Assembly: GCF_000024345.1 (NCBI RefSeq)
Contig: NC_013729.1
Location: 1,488,001-1,552,000 of the forward strand
Source: Kribbella flavida DSM 17836
GTDB lineage: Bacteria > Actinomycetota > Actinomycetes > Propionibacteriales > Kribbellaceae
Length of the DNA: 64,000 bases
Direction of reading: 5' to 3'
A program made the translations under genes and the position numbers. The notes beneath the pieces are model-generated. The model saw only the letters and a list, made by a program, of their open reading frames with translations. It was not told the DNA's origin and did no database searches. Shown in pieces: positions 7,899 to 16,703 of this stretch (the first letter of the stretch is position 1; each line of letters starts with the position of its first letter).

Positions 7899-9428
7899 GT
7901 GAGTCGCGATCACTGGACCGAGGTGAAGGCCGCCCGTGAGGCGACGCTGGCGCCGCCCGAGAAGGCGGCGGCCAAGCTGGCCTCGCAGAACAAGCTCTAC
8001 GTCCGGGACCGGATCGCCCAGCTCGTCGACGAGGGCAGCTTCGTCGAGGAGGCGCAGCTGGCGAACGCGCTGAACCCCGGCCTGCCCGCCGACGGCGTGG
8101 TCACCGGCCGCGCGCTGGTCGACGGCCGGCCGGCGCTGATCGTCGCCAACGACCCGACCGTGAAGGCCGGGTCCTGGGGTGCGCGGACGGTGGAGAAGAT
8201 CGTCCGGATCACCGAGGTGGCGCTGCGCGACGAGCTGCCGATCTTCTGGCTGATCGACTCGGCCGGCGCCCGGATCACCGACCAGGTCCAGCTGTTCCCG
8301 GGCCGGCGCGGCGCGGGCCGGATCTTCCACAACCAGGTCGCGCTGTCCGGCAAGGTGCCGCAGATCTGCTGCCTGTTCGGCCCGTCCGCGGCCGGCGGGG
8401 CGTACATCCCGGCGTTCTGCGACCTGGTGATCATGGTCGACGGCAACGCCTCGATGTACCTGGGGTCGCCGCGGATGGCCGAGATGGTGGTCGGCGAGAA
8501 GGTGACGCTGGAGGAGATGGGCGGCGCCCGGATGCACACCAGCGTGTCCGGTTGCGGCGACCTGCTCGCGGCCGACGACGCCGAGGCGATCGAGCTGGCC
8601 AAGCAGTACTTCTCGTACCTGCCCGGCTCCTGGCAGTCCCGGCCGCCGTCGTACGACGCGTCCGCGCCGGGGCGGGACTTCACCCGCGACCTGGTGCCGG
8701 CCGAGGAGTCGGTCGGCTTCGACATCCACGACGTGATCGACGCGCTGCTGGACGCGGACACGTTCTTCGAGCTGAAACCGGCGTACGCGCCGGAGCTGGT
8801 GGTGGGTTTCGGGCTGCTGGCCGGTCAGGTGGTCGGCATCGTCGCGAACCAGCCGGCCGTCAAGGGTGGCGTGCTGTTCGTCGACTCCGCGGACAAGGCG
8901 GCCCGGTTCATCTGGCTGTGCGACGCGTTCAACGTGCCACTGGTCTACCTGTGCGACGTGCCGGGCTTCATGATCGGCTCGGAGGTCGAGCGGGCCGGCA
9001 TCATCCGGCACGGCGCGAAGATGATCACCGCGGTGTCGGAGGCGACCGTGCCGACGGTGTCGGTGATCGTGCGCAAGGCCTACGGCGCCGGGCTGTACGC
9101 CATGTGCGGGCCGGGGTTCTCGCCGGACGCCTGCGTCGCGCTGCCGACGGCGAAGATTGCGGTGATGGGTCCGGAGGCGGCGATCAACGCGGTCTACTAC
9201 AACAAGATCCAGGAGATCGCGGACGACACCGAGCGGGTCGAGTACGTCGCGAAGCTGCGCGAGGAGTACGAGACCGACATCGACATCCTGCGGCTGGCCG
9301 CCGACCTGGTGATCGACGCGATCGTCGAGCCGGAGGACCTGCGCGAGGACCTGATCGCTCGGTTGGCCGCGGCACAGACCAAGGACCGCCACTTCAGCAC
9401 CAAGCGGCACGGCGTACCGCCGGTGTAG
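7899..9428 (+). CDS. Acyl-CoA carboxylase, carboxyltransferase (beta) subunit
   Basis: 509 residues covering both crotonase-fold halves of a biotin-dependent carboxyltransferase; the oxyanion-hole glycines are visible (SAAGGAY near residue 165; RKAYGAGLYAMCG near 390). It transfers CO2 from carboxybiotin to an acyl-CoA. The C-terminal ending KRHGVPPV is close to the NIPL-type endings of the family. The gene context (LiuR-like regulator, acyl-CoA dehydrogenase) suggests methylcrotonyl-CoA or a related short acyl-CoA. No biotin carboxylase (alpha) gene is adjacent, so it must borrow one encoded elsewhere. GTG 7899 has a GGAGGGG site about 6 bases upstream. Confidence 0.9.
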   Translation: MSRDHWTEVKAAREATLAPPEKAAAKLASQNKLYVRDRIAQLVDEGSFVEEAQLANALNPGLPADGVVTGRALVDGRPALIVANDPTVKAGSWGARTVEKIVRITEVALRDELPIFWLIDSAGARITDQVQLFPGRRGAGRIFHNQVALSGKVPQICCLFGPSAAGGAYIPAFCDLVIMVDGNASMYLGSPRMAEMVVGEKVTLEEMGGARMHTSVSGCGDLLAADDAEAIELAKQYFSYLPGSWQSRPPSYDASAPGRDFTRDLVPAEESVGFDIHDVIDALLDADTFFELKPAYAPELVVGFGLLAGQVVGIVANQPAVKGGVLFVDSADKAARFIWLCDAFNVPLVYLCDVPGFMIGSEVERAGIIRHGAKMITAVSEATVPTVSVIVRKAYGAGLYAMCGPGFSPDACVALPTAKIAVMGPEAAINAVYYNKIQEIADDTERVEYVAKLREEYETDIDILRLAADLVIDAIVEPEDLREDLIARLAAAQTKDRHFSTKRHGVPPV

Positions 9429-9433
9429 GTGTC

Positions 9434-9512
9434 CCCACCACTCACCAAGTACGCCCCGCTGGCGGCAGCACCTCCCTGCGCCGGGCGTCGGGGCTGGTTG
9501 ATGAGTGGTGGG
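9434..9512. terminator. Long stem-loop between convergent genes
   Basis: The arms CCCACCACTCACCAA (9434-9448) and TTGATGAGTGGTGGG (9498-9512) pair over 15 bases with one mismatch, enclosing a G/C-rich loop. The structure fills the gap between the convergent genes ending at 9428 and 9519, so it probably ends or protects both transcripts. There is no U tract. Confidence 0.55.
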
Positions 9513-9518
9513 CGTTCG

Positions 9519-10436
9519 TCAGAGCCGGTGCAGGTGGTCGGCGACCGCCGACAGGTAGGTGACCAGGCCGGCCTGCCACCGATCGGCCTTGACCTTCAGC
9601 TCCGGGGCGAGGTCCTCCCACTCCTCGAAGTCGCCCGAGCTGAGCCAGCCGATCGCGCCGGTGAGACGGTGGAGCGCGGTGTTCGCCGGGCGCGGTCCGT
9701 AGGTCTCGAAGAAGGCGGCCGGGACGTCGGAGCCGTTGATCAGGTAGACGTGCTCCTCCAGCGCGGCGATCTCCTGCGCGGGGTCGCCCACCCACGGGTC
9801 ACCCCAGTCGATCAGCGCGGTCCGCTCCGGGCCGACGATGACGTTGGCGGGGTTGACGTCCCAGTGGAGCAAGGCGGTTGGGGCCTCACGCAGCTGACCG
9901 GCGCGCGCGTCGATTGCCTCGTGCAACTGGGCCAGGTGCGGTACGGCGATCGGCAGGTTGGCCTGCAACCAGGGCTCCGACCCGACCAGGAGTTCGTGCA
10001 GCGCCCGGACCGGGTCGGCGATCGCCAGCTCCAGCCTGCCATCGCGCAGTACGCCGGTCAGGCCCGCGGGGAACCGGATGTCGTGCAGCCGACGGAACGT
10101 CGTACCGACCGAGCGCCAGTTGTCGTCGGTCATCCGCTGCTCGGCGACCAAGGCGGACAGCATCTCGCCGGGCACGAACTCGTACAGCGTGGCCCGGTCG
10201 TTCCCGCCCAGCAGAGCCGGCGCCGGTACGTCGTGCGCGGCCAGGAACCGTGCGAGCTCGATCGGCAACGGTCGAGCGACGTCCGGGCGATGCCGGAGCA
10301 CGATTTCCCGGCCGTCGACGAGCGTCGCGCGCAGGATCTCGTGGTCGAACCCGTGGCCGCTCAGCGCGGTGCACGACCGCACGGGCGCCAGCCCGGCATC
10401 GGCGACGAGTTGGTGCAGCAGCTCAGTACCGGGCAT
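9519..10436 (-). CDS. Aminoglycoside-phosphotransferase-fold kinase
   Basis: 305 residues with the APH kinase signature: catalytic loop LLHWDVNPANVIV (HxDxxxxN, Asp as base) and metal site LIDWGD about 20 residues later. Such proteins phosphorylate small-molecule hydroxyls; they include antibiotic kinases, choline kinases and many housekeeping enzymes, so the substrate cannot be read from sequence. ATG 10436 is chosen because it starts just ahead of the N-lobe and avoids overlap with the divergent gene at 10492. Confidence 0.82.
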   Translation of the reverse strand: MPGTELLHQLVADAGLAPVRSCTALSGHGFDHEILRATLVDGREIVLRHRPDVARPLPIELARFLAAHDVPAPALLGGNDRATLYEFVPGEMLSALVAEQRMTDDNWRSVGTTFRRLHDIRFPAGLTGVLRDGRLELAIADPVRALHELLVGSEPWLQANLPIAVPHLAQLHEAIDARAGQLREAPTALLHWDVNPANVIVGPERTALIDWGDPWVGDPAQEIAALEEHVYLINGSDVPAAFFETYGPRPANTALHRLTGAIGWLSSGDFEEWEDLAPELKVKADRWQAGLVTYLSAVADHLHRL

Positions 10437-10491
10437 GGTCGGATTCTGCCCGGAGTTGGCTTGGACCCGCACCGGGTTTAGGTTCGTGCGT

Positions 10492-11196
10492 ATGAGGGCT
10501 CCGGAGCGTGGTGCGTTGCCGTTGTGGCTCGCCACGACGCTGGGCCGGGCGTACGGGCGGGTGACCGAGGTCGTGCAGGGGCTGTCCGACGAGGACTTCG
10601 CGCGGCCGACCCGCTGCTCGGGCATGGCGGTCGGGCCGTTGCTGGTGCATCTGCTGTACGACGCGGAGCGGGCGCTCGCCGCGTTCGCGAGTCCGTCGGC
10701 GGCCGCGCCGGACCGGGACTTCGTCAGCTACTGGAAGGACTTCCCGCCGCACCCGGGCGGGGAGGACGAGACCGCGTTCGTGCGGACGGTCGCCTCGGCG
10801 TACCGGCGGCCGTCCGACGGGTTGGTGCGGCACTGGCGGGAGCTGTCCGAGGCGGCGGTGCGGGCGGCGGCGTTCGCGCTGGTGGACAAGGACCAGCGGA
10901 TCGAGACCCAGGGGCACGTCCTGCGGGTGCAGGACTTCGTGGCGACGCTGATCGTCGAGGCGACCGTGCACCACCTGGACCTGGTCGTGGACCTGCCGGA
11001 CGCGCCGGAGCCGGACTACGAGGCGCTGCAGGTGACCGCGCGGACGCTGGACGGGCTGTTCGGGCCGGAGGCGTGGGACGTGATCGCCTGGGACACCACG
11101 ACGTACGTGCTGAAGGCGACCGGGCGGCTGCCGCTGGACGACGACGACCTCGACCTGCTCGGCACCCACGCGAGCCGGTTGCCGCTGATCGGGTAG
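10492..11196 (+). CDS. MDMPI/DinB-family protein (mycothiol-dependent maleylpyruvate isomerase-like)
   Basis: 234 residues. The N-terminal four-helix part contains MAVGPLLVHLLYDAERAL and the later VEATVHHLDLVVDLP, which match the metal-binding histidines of the mycothiol-dependent maleylpyruvate isomerase N domain. These proteins are typical of mycothiol-producing actinobacteria and act in thiol-dependent isomerisation or detoxification; many are of unknown substrate. TAGGTT at 10479-10484 is seven bases before ATG 10492, so it is probably a leaderless mRNA. Confidence 0.75.
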   Translation: MRAPERGALPLWLATTLGRAYGRVTEVVQGLSDEDFARPTRCSGMAVGPLLVHLLYDAERALAAFASPSAAAPDRDFVSYWKDFPPHPGGEDETAFVRTVASAYRRPSDGLVRHWRELSEAAVRAAAFALVDKDQRIETQGHVLRVQDFVATLIVEATVHHLDLVVDLPDAPEPDYEALQVTARTLDGLFGPEAWDVIAWDTTTYVLKATGRLPLDDDDLDLLGTHASRLPLIG

Positions 11197-11205
11197 AACG
11201 GTCGG

Positions 11206-11991
11206 GTGAACTCCTTCGCCGCTCGCCTCCGCGCCCGTGACCAGCTCGTCGGCTACTGGGTGATGCTCGACGCCCCACCGGCGACCGAACGCATCGCCCG
11301 CGTCGGCTACGACTACGTGGTGCTCGACCAGCAGCACGGCCTGCTCAGCACCCGGGGCATCCTCGACGGCCTGATGGCGATCGACGCGGCCGGTACGGCG
11401 ACGGTCGGCCTGGTGCGGGTGGAGGCGAACAACGCAACGCCGATCGGGCGGGCGCTGGACGCCGGCGCGGCCGGGGTGATCGTGCCGCTGGTGGACTCCG
11501 CGGAGGACGCGGCGCGGGCGGTGCGGGCGGCGAAGTACCCGCCGGCGGGGATCCGGTCGTACGGGCCGGCCCGGTCGGGGCTGCGGGTCGGGCCGGTGCC
11601 GGCCGAGGCGGACGCGGCGACGGTGGTGCTGGCGATGATCGAGACCGCGGCCGGGCTGGACAACGTCGCGGAGATCTGCGCGACTCCCGGGCTGGACGGT
11701 GTCTACGTCGGGCCGTCGGACCTGTGCCTGGCCGTCGGGGGCACGTTCCCGGGCGATCCGGAGGTGGACGAGGTGTTCGACGCCGCGGTGCAGCGCATCG
11801 CCGAAGTGGCGGCTGCCGCGGGTGTTGCCGCCGGCATCCACACCAACGACGGCGCGACGGCCAAGCGGCGGCTCGCTGAGGGGTACACCTTCGCGACGGT
11901 GTCGTCGGACCTGGACCACCTGCAGGCGGTGGCCGCCGACCATCTCGCGACGGTCGGGCTCAGGGCCGGCAGCACCGACCCGGCGTACTGA
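11206..11991 (+). CDS. HpcH/HpaI-family aldolase
   Basis: 261 residues of the class II pyruvate aldolase/citrate-lyase-like TIM barrel: DQQHG (the EHG-like catalytic histidine loop, residues ~42-46), the metal-binding glutamate in MIETAAGLDN (~146) and GPSDL (~172). Family members cleave 4-hydroxy-2-oxoacids to pyruvate and an aldehyde, for example in aromatic acid breakdown. It starts ten bases after the MDMPI-family gene and may share its transcript, which would fit aromatic catabolism; the link is weak. Confidence 0.85.
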   Translation: MNSFAARLRARDQLVGYWVMLDAPPATERIARVGYDYVVLDQQHGLLSTRGILDGLMAIDAAGTATVGLVRVEANNATPIGRALDAGAAGVIVPLVDSAEDAARAVRAAKYPPAGIRSYGPARSGLRVGPVPAEADAATVVLAMIETAAGLDNVAEICATPGLDGVYVGPSDLCLAVGGTFPGDPEVDEVFDAAVQRIAEVAAAAGVAAGIHTNDGATAKRRLAEGYTFATVSSDLDHLQAVAADHLATVGLRAGSTDPAY

Positions 11992-12001
11992 GGTCGGGGG
12001 G

Positions 12002-13075
12002 TCAGAGCACCCCGGCGAAGGGGTCGTCGAGGGACTGCCAGTCCAGGCCGGCCAGCTCCGCCTCGGTCAGCAGGCAGGCGTCGAGCGTCGACTGCAGCCG
12101 GGCGGGGTCGAGCCCGACTCCGGTGGCGACGACGGTGCACTCGGCAAGGTGCTCGGTGTCGGCCCACTCGCCGAGTGTGCCGAGCGAGGCGCTGTAGCCG
12201 GCCGACTCCCACCGCACCCGCTGGGTCGGCCGGTTCGCCAGCCACACCACGCCGCGGCTGCGGACCACCCCGTTGACGATGTCCTCCAGCGCGTCGTTCA
12301 GGCGCGCGGGGTGCAGCGGCCGGGTCGACCGCCACAGCACGGTCGTGACGCCCTCACCGCTCGGCTGCAGCCGCTGACCGTCGGCCACCTCGCCTGCCCA
12401 CTGCTCGGCCGCCGAGAAGTCGAACAGCCCGGTCCGCGCCACCGGCCCCGCCGGTACGCCGCTCGGTCCTGCCTCGACCACGGTCGTCCGTGGGTTCAGG
12501 TGGAGCAGCAGGTTCTGCAGGCGTTCCGGTGCACGGCCGCGGTGCGCGTTGGCCAGCACGCAGACGTCGGCGTACTCGATCTGCCGCGCGGTCAGCTCGG
12601 CGACGTTCCGCCGGTCGGCCGGGCTGAGGGCGAGCCCGCGCTCGTCCAGGAGCTCGTCGCCGGACAGCTGCTCGACCAGCAGCACCGCGTCGACGACACA
12701 CGTCACGGTGTCCACGGTGACGCCCGGCGCCGTGGCGACCAGCGCGTTGACCAGAGAGCGGGCTTCCATCGCCGGCGGCGCCGCCAGTACGACGTGCTGC
12801 CAGTGCCCGCGCTCGACCAGCGTCTCCAGCAGCGGCAGCAACGACTCGATCAGCTGGCAGGAGCCGCAGTCGTCGTCCACGGTGAACTCGCCGGCGTCGA
12901 CCGGCCCGCTCGCGTCGGTGACCCGCCAGGTGAGGACGCCGCGGTCGGGCAGCTCGTCCTGGTCCACCACGACGGCCACGGTGCCGGCGTCGACGATCGC
13001 GTCGAGCACCGGCTGGCGGAGGGTCGTGGAGAGCCCGACGAGCAGGGTCAGCGGGGTCGTGCGCTGGGCGGCCAT
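12002..13075 (-). CDS. CobW/COG0523-like protein lacking a P-loop
   Basis: 357 residues with the general CobW shape, including a DDDCGSCQL region where the family carries its CxCC metal motif and a C-terminal CobW domain that ends near the N-terminal metal-binding partner region. The expected GxxGxGKT nucleotide loop is replaced by VGLSTTLRQ, so GTP hydrolysis is doubtful. COG0523 proteins are metallochaperones, often for zinc under starvation. The perfect ATGAAAACGGTTTTCAT palindrome directly upstream looks like an actinobacterial Zur box, supporting a zinc-starvation role. It ends 10 bases from the convergent aldolase gene. Confidence 0.78.
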   Translation of the reverse strand: MAAQRTTPLTLLVGLSTTLRQPVLDAIVDAGTVAVVVDQDELPDRGVLTWRVTDASGPVDAGEFTVDDDCGSCQLIESLLPLLETLVERGHWQHVVLAAPPAMEARSLVNALVATAPGVTVDTVTCVVDAVLLVEQLSGDELLDERGLALSPADRRNVAELTARQIEYADVCVLANAHRGRAPERLQNLLLHLNPRTTVVEAGPSGVPAGPVARTGLFDFSAAEQWAGEVADGQRLQPSGEGVTTVLWRSTRPLHPARLNDALEDIVNGVVRSRGVVWLANRPTQRVRWESAGYSASLGTLGEWADTEHLAECTVVATGVGLDPARLQSTLDACLLTEAELAGLDWQSLDDPFAGVL

Positions 13076-13086
13076 GTCCGGAGTAT

Positions 13087-13103
13087 ATGAAAACGGTTTT
13101 CAT
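13087..13103. promoter_or_regulatory. Putative Zur box
   Basis: ATGAAAACGGTTTTCAT is a perfect 17-base palindrome starting 12 bases upstream of the CobW-like start codon. Its TGAAAA-N-TTTTCA form matches the zinc-uptake-regulator operators known from Streptomyces and Mycobacterium. It would block the minus-strand gene when zinc is plentiful. It lies 78 bases before the plus-strand gene at 13181, which has its own -10-like box. Confidence 0.75.
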
Positions 13104-13180
13104 CAGTCCAGAGCCGGGGTGGGCGGTCGCAATCCGGAAAGTCGGGGGCGGTGCGCCGGGCAGTCTGGTAGGCAGGACTC

Positions 13181-14392
13181 ATGACCAACGGCATCGGGCG
13201 GTTCGAGGGCGAGTGGGACGAGCTGGTACGACTGCTGAACCTGGGGTTCGCGCAGCCGTGGAACGACGCGCAGCTGGAGGCCGAGCGCAAGGTCTGGGAG
13301 CCGGCCCGTAGCTTCGTCGCCGCGGAGGACAAGGAGCTCACCGGGCACACCACCGCCTTCTCGCTGCGGATGACCGTGCCCGGCGCGCAGCTCCCGGTGG
13401 CCGGGGTCAGCATGGTGTGCGTCAGCCCGACCCACACGCGTCGCGGCATCCTGCGTGACCTGATGCGCGCCCAGCTCACCGACCTGCACGAGAATGGGGT
13501 GGAGCCCGTCGCCGTGCTCACCGCGAGCGAGCCGGTGATCTACGGCCGGTTCGGCTACGGGCTCGGGTCGGACCACCAGCAGATCACCGTGCCGAAGACA
13601 GCCCGAGCGCTGCGCCCGGTGGCCGGCGTCGACGCGGTGCGAGTCCGGTACGCCGACCTGGAGGAGGCACGGGCGGTCACCACCCGGATCCACAACGAGC
13701 AAGCGGCCGGCCGGCCCGGCATGTTCCAGCACGACGACCGCTGGCACGACTACGTCTCCGGCGAGAACGTCGTCACCGACACCTCCGGCGCTTCGCCCCT
13801 GCGCTGCGTGCTGGCGACGGTGGACGGCGAGGTCACCGGCTACGCGTACTTCCGGACCCGCCGGACAACCAAGGGCTTCGTGGACGTGTCTCGGGTGCAT
13901 GCGCGTGACCTGGCCTCGCACGTCGCGCTCTGGCAACTCCTGCTGAACCAGGACCTGCTCGGCGAGACGACGTACGAGCATCTGCCGTCGGACGACCCGC
14001 TGCTGTCGTTGCTGGTCGACCCCCGGGCGCCGAAGCCGACGACGGCCGACGGGCTCTGGGTGCGGCTCGCGGACGTCGGCCGTGCCCTGGCTGGTCGCAC
14101 GTACGCCGAGGAGGTCGACGTGGTGCTGGGCGTCTCCGACGACTTCCTCCCGTGGAACGCGGGGCAGTGGCACCTCACCGGTGGACCGGGCGGCGCCAGC
14201 TGCGAGAAGACCGACCGCCCGGCCGACGTGCAACTCGACGTACGGGAGCTGGGAGCGGTGTACCTCGGCAAGCCGTCGCTCGCGCTGCTCGGCGCGGCCG
14301 GACTCGTCGAGGAGCGGACCGAAGGTGCTTTGGCGGCCACCTCCCGGGCGTTCCTCGGAAAACGCCTCCCCTGGCTCGACACAGGCTTCTGA
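13181..14392 (+). CDS. Eis-type GNAT N-acetyltransferase
   Basis: 403 residues, the full length of the Eis family. The acetyl-CoA site is visible as VCVSPTHTRRGILRDLM (~residues 80-96) and the GRFGYG segment near 123 matches the Eis substrate region; the C-terminal third is the SCP2-like domain, with the protein ending in an aromatic residue (DTGF) as in Eis, whose C-terminal carboxylate acts in catalysis. Eis proteins acetylate several amines of aminoglycosides and of protein or peptide targets. The natural substrate here is unknown. Confidence 0.85.
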   Translation: MTNGIGRFEGEWDELVRLLNLGFAQPWNDAQLEAERKVWEPARSFVAAEDKELTGHTTAFSLRMTVPGAQLPVAGVSMVCVSPTHTRRGILRDLMRAQLTDLHENGVEPVAVLTASEPVIYGRFGYGLGSDHQQITVPKTARALRPVAGVDAVRVRYADLEEARAVTTRIHNEQAAGRPGMFQHDDRWHDYVSGENVVTDTSGASPLRCVLATVDGEVTGYAYFRTRRTTKGFVDVSRVHARDLASHVALWQLLLNQDLLGETTYEHLPSDDPLLSLLVDPRAPKPTTADGLWVRLADVGRALAGRTYAEEVDVVLGVSDDFLPWNAGQWHLTGGPGGASCEKTDRPADVQLDVRELGAVYLGKPSLALLGAAGLVEERTEGALAATSRAFLGKRLPWLDTGF

Positions 14393-14412
14393 ATCGGAGC
14401 TACCCTTCCGGG

Positions 14413-15150
14413 ATGCAGCGGACCCGACGCAGTGTGCTGGCGGTGACGGCTGCGGTGGTGCTGGGGATCGCTGTGGTCGTGCTGGTGGTGCTGGCGTCCG
14501 CCGGTGGCAGCGTGCAGCCGTTCAGCGAGAGCACGCTCAGCGCCTCACCGCGATCCATCCCGACGCAGAGCGTGAGCCAGCCGTTCGCTGCCCCCACACC
14601 GATCGACGGGCCGTCGCCAGAGGAAGTGACGCCGGTCGAGATGCCCGAGTGGCTCAAGGCGCTGTGGCAAGCCTTGGTGTATGCCGTGGCGACGCTGGTC
14701 GCGCTGTTCCTGCTGCGCGCGCTGTACCGCCTGCTGCGCAAGGTGGAGCTGCCACAGGGCGAGGACGACGACACCGACTGGGAGCGGGTCAAGGTGGACC
14801 GGCTGGCGGAGGCGGTCGAGACCGGTCTGGCTTCCGTCGAGTCCGGTACGGCGAGCGACGCGGTGATCGCGTGCTGGGTGGCGCTGGAGGAGGCAGCTGC
14901 TTCCGCGGGAGTGGCCCGGGAGCCGTCCGAGACGCCGGCCGAGTTCACCGTCCGCGTGCTCGGGGTCGGGGGCATCTCCGAGCCCGAGCTGCTCCGGCTC
15001 GCCGAGCTCTACCGCGAGGCGCGGTACTCGACCCACGGCTCCAGCGAGGACGCCCGGGCCCAGGCGAGGGCCGCGCTGCTGAGGCTCCGCGACGAGCTGG
15101 CCGCAGCCATGGCCCGCGACGGCGCAGCCACCGCGGGGACGGCCGGATGA
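14413..15150 (+). CDS. DUF4129-type membrane protein
   Basis: 245 residues with an N-terminal membrane segment (~8-30), a short Pro/Ser-rich outside stretch, a second membrane segment (~88-108), and a cytoplasmic C-terminal DUF4129 domain (ETPAEFTVRVL and YREARYS are typical). Such proteins accompany MoxR ATPases and DUF58 proteins, as here. TACCCT at 14401-14406 is six bases before ATG 14413, suggesting a leaderless first gene of the operon 14413-18662. Its stop overlaps the next start. Confidence 0.82.
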   Translation: MQRTRRSVLAVTAAVVLGIAVVVLVVLASAGGSVQPFSESTLSASPRSIPTQSVSQPFAAPTPIDGPSPEEVTPVEMPEWLKALWQALVYAVATLVALFLLRALYRLLRKVELPQGEDDDTDWERVKVDRLAEAVETGLASVESGTASDAVIACWVALEEAAASAGVAREPSETPAEFTVRVLGVGGISEPELLRLAELYREARYSTHGSSEDARAQARAALLRLRDELAAAMARDGAATAGTAG

Positions 15151-15692
15151 GTACGGCTCCGGCCGAGCAGGGCCGGTCGCTGAACAGGGTGCTCCTGCGC
15201 CACCTGCTGATCTCGATCGGCTGCGCTCTGCTGCTGATCGCGGCGTTCGGATTGGCCGGTACGTCGCCGCGGCCACTGTGGTTCGTCGCACTGGCCCTGG
15301 CGGTCGGCTTCCTCTCGGTCGCGGTCCGGCTGGTCTTTCCACAGCTGCTGGAGACCACCTGGCCCACCCGGTACGACGAGAAGTGGGCAGCGCTGCGGAC
15401 CCGCAGCAACGACAACCGGACCCAGTTCCTGGCCACCTGGGTGCAGGAGGCGAGCCGCGAGCGCCGGACCGGCGAGGGCTCGTTGACGTTCGAGCGGCGA
15501 ATCCGCCCGCTGCTGCTGGAGCTGACGACCGACCGGCTGGTACACCGGCACGGAATCGACCCCGCGCTGGAGCCGGAGCGGGCCAAGGCGCTCGTCGGCG
15601 ACCAGTTGTGGCAGCTGATCACCGGGACCGAGTCGCGCACGGCGTCCTACGCCGAGCTCGAGCAGGCTGTCCAGACCATCGAGAAGCTGTGA
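15147..15692 (+). CDS. Membrane protein of the MoxR/DUF58 operon
   Basis: 181 residues with two hydrophobic segments near the N terminus (~18-38 and ~42-62) and a cytoplasmic helical tail of ~115 residues. I do not recognise a named family. ATG 15147 overlaps the DUF4129 stop (ATGA), so it is translationally coupled and probably part of the same membrane complex. Confidence 0.8.
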   Translation: MSTAPAEQGRSLNRVLLRHLLISIGCALLLIAAFGLAGTSPRPLWFVALALAVGFLSVAVRLVFPQLLETTWPTRYDEKWAALRTRSNDNRTQFLATWVQEASRERRTGEGSLTFERRIRPLLLELTTDRLVHRHGIDPALEPERAKALVGDQLWQLITGTESRTASYAELEQAVQTIEKL

Positions 15693-15698
15693 GGAACC

Positions 15699-16703
15699 GT
15701 GACTGATCGGGAAGCCGGAGTGGGTCCGGTCGACGTGCTGGACCCGGCGGACGTGTCCGCACTGAGCCGGAAGGTGCTGGACCGGGTCGGTGAGGCCGTC
15801 GTCGGCAAGGCCGAGGCGCTGGAGCTGGTGCTCGCCGGGGTGCTGGCCGGCGGTCACGTGCTGCTGGAGGACTACCCCGGACTGGCCAAGACGCTCGCCG
15901 CCCGATCCTTCGCGCAGGCACTCGGGCTGGAGTTCCGCCGGGTCCAGTTCACGCCGGACCTGCTGCCCTCGGACGTCACCGGTGCCTTCGTCTACGACCA
16001 GAAGGACTCGGAGTTCGTGTTCCGGCCGGGACCGATCTTCACCGGCCTGCTGCTCGCCGACGAGATCAACCGGACACCGCCGAAGACCCAGGCGGCCCTG
16101 CTGGAATCCATGCAGGAGCACCAGGTCACCGTCGAGGGCCAGACCTTCCCGCTGCCGTCGCCGTTCCACGTGCTGGCCACGGCGAACCCGGTCGAGTACG
16201 AAGGCACCTACCCGCTGCCGGAGGCACAGCTTGACCGCTTCATGCTCCGGATCGGCTTCGGCTACCCGAGCGCCGACGAGGAGTGGCAGGTGCTCCAGCG
16301 CCGGATGGCACGCCGCCAGGAAGACCAGTTCGTCCAGCCCGTCACGGATGCGGCTGGCCTGCTCGCAGCTCAGCGCGCGGTGGAGACCGTCACCGTCGAC
16401 GACACCGTCGGCCGGTACTGCGTGGAGCTGGCGGCCGCGACGCGTCGGGACTCCCAGGTGCTGGTCGGTGCGTCGCCGCGAGGGTCGCTGGCGCTGCTGC
16501 TGACCTCTCGGGCCTACGCGGTGATCAAGGGCCGCGACTACGTCGTACCGGAGGACGTGAAGGCGGTTGCGGTGGCTGCGCTGGCGCACCGGATCACCGT
16601 GCGGCCTGAGTTGTGGCTGCACGATGTCACCGGCGCCAGCGTCGTACGGGCGGTGCTGGGGCTGGTTCCGGCGCCACCGACCGTCGTGGGCGCGCGGCAG
16701 TGA
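15699..16703 (+). CDS. MoxR-family AAA+ ATPase
   Basis: 334 residues. Walker A reads EDYPGLAKT (residues ~58-66; Ala replaces the usual Gly before Lys), Walker B is LLADEINR (~118), followed by the AAA_3 features ALLESMQEHQVT and ATANPVEYEGTYPLPEAQLDRF (sensor 1 Asn and arginine region; given here as its two ends only in sense). MoxR ATPases act as chaperones that insert cofactors or mature complexes with a DUF58/vWA-like partner, which is the next gene. GTG 15699 is six bases after the previous stop. Confidence 0.9.
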   Translation: MTDREAGVGPVDVLDPADVSALSRKVLDRVGEAVVGKAEALELVLAGVLAGGHVLLEDYPGLAKTLAARSFAQALGLEFRRVQFTPDLLPSDVTGAFVYDQKDSEFVFRPGPIFTGLLLADEINRTPPKTQAALLESMQEHQVTVEGQTFPLPSPFHVLATANPVEYEGTYPLPEAQLDRFMLRIGFGYPSADEEWQVLQRRMARRQEDQFVQPVTDAAGLLAAQRAVETVTVDDTVGRYCVELAAATRRDSQVLVGASPRGSLALLLTSRAYAVIKGRDYVVPEDVKAVAVAALAHRITVRPELWLHDVTGASVVRAVLGLVPAPPTVVGARQ

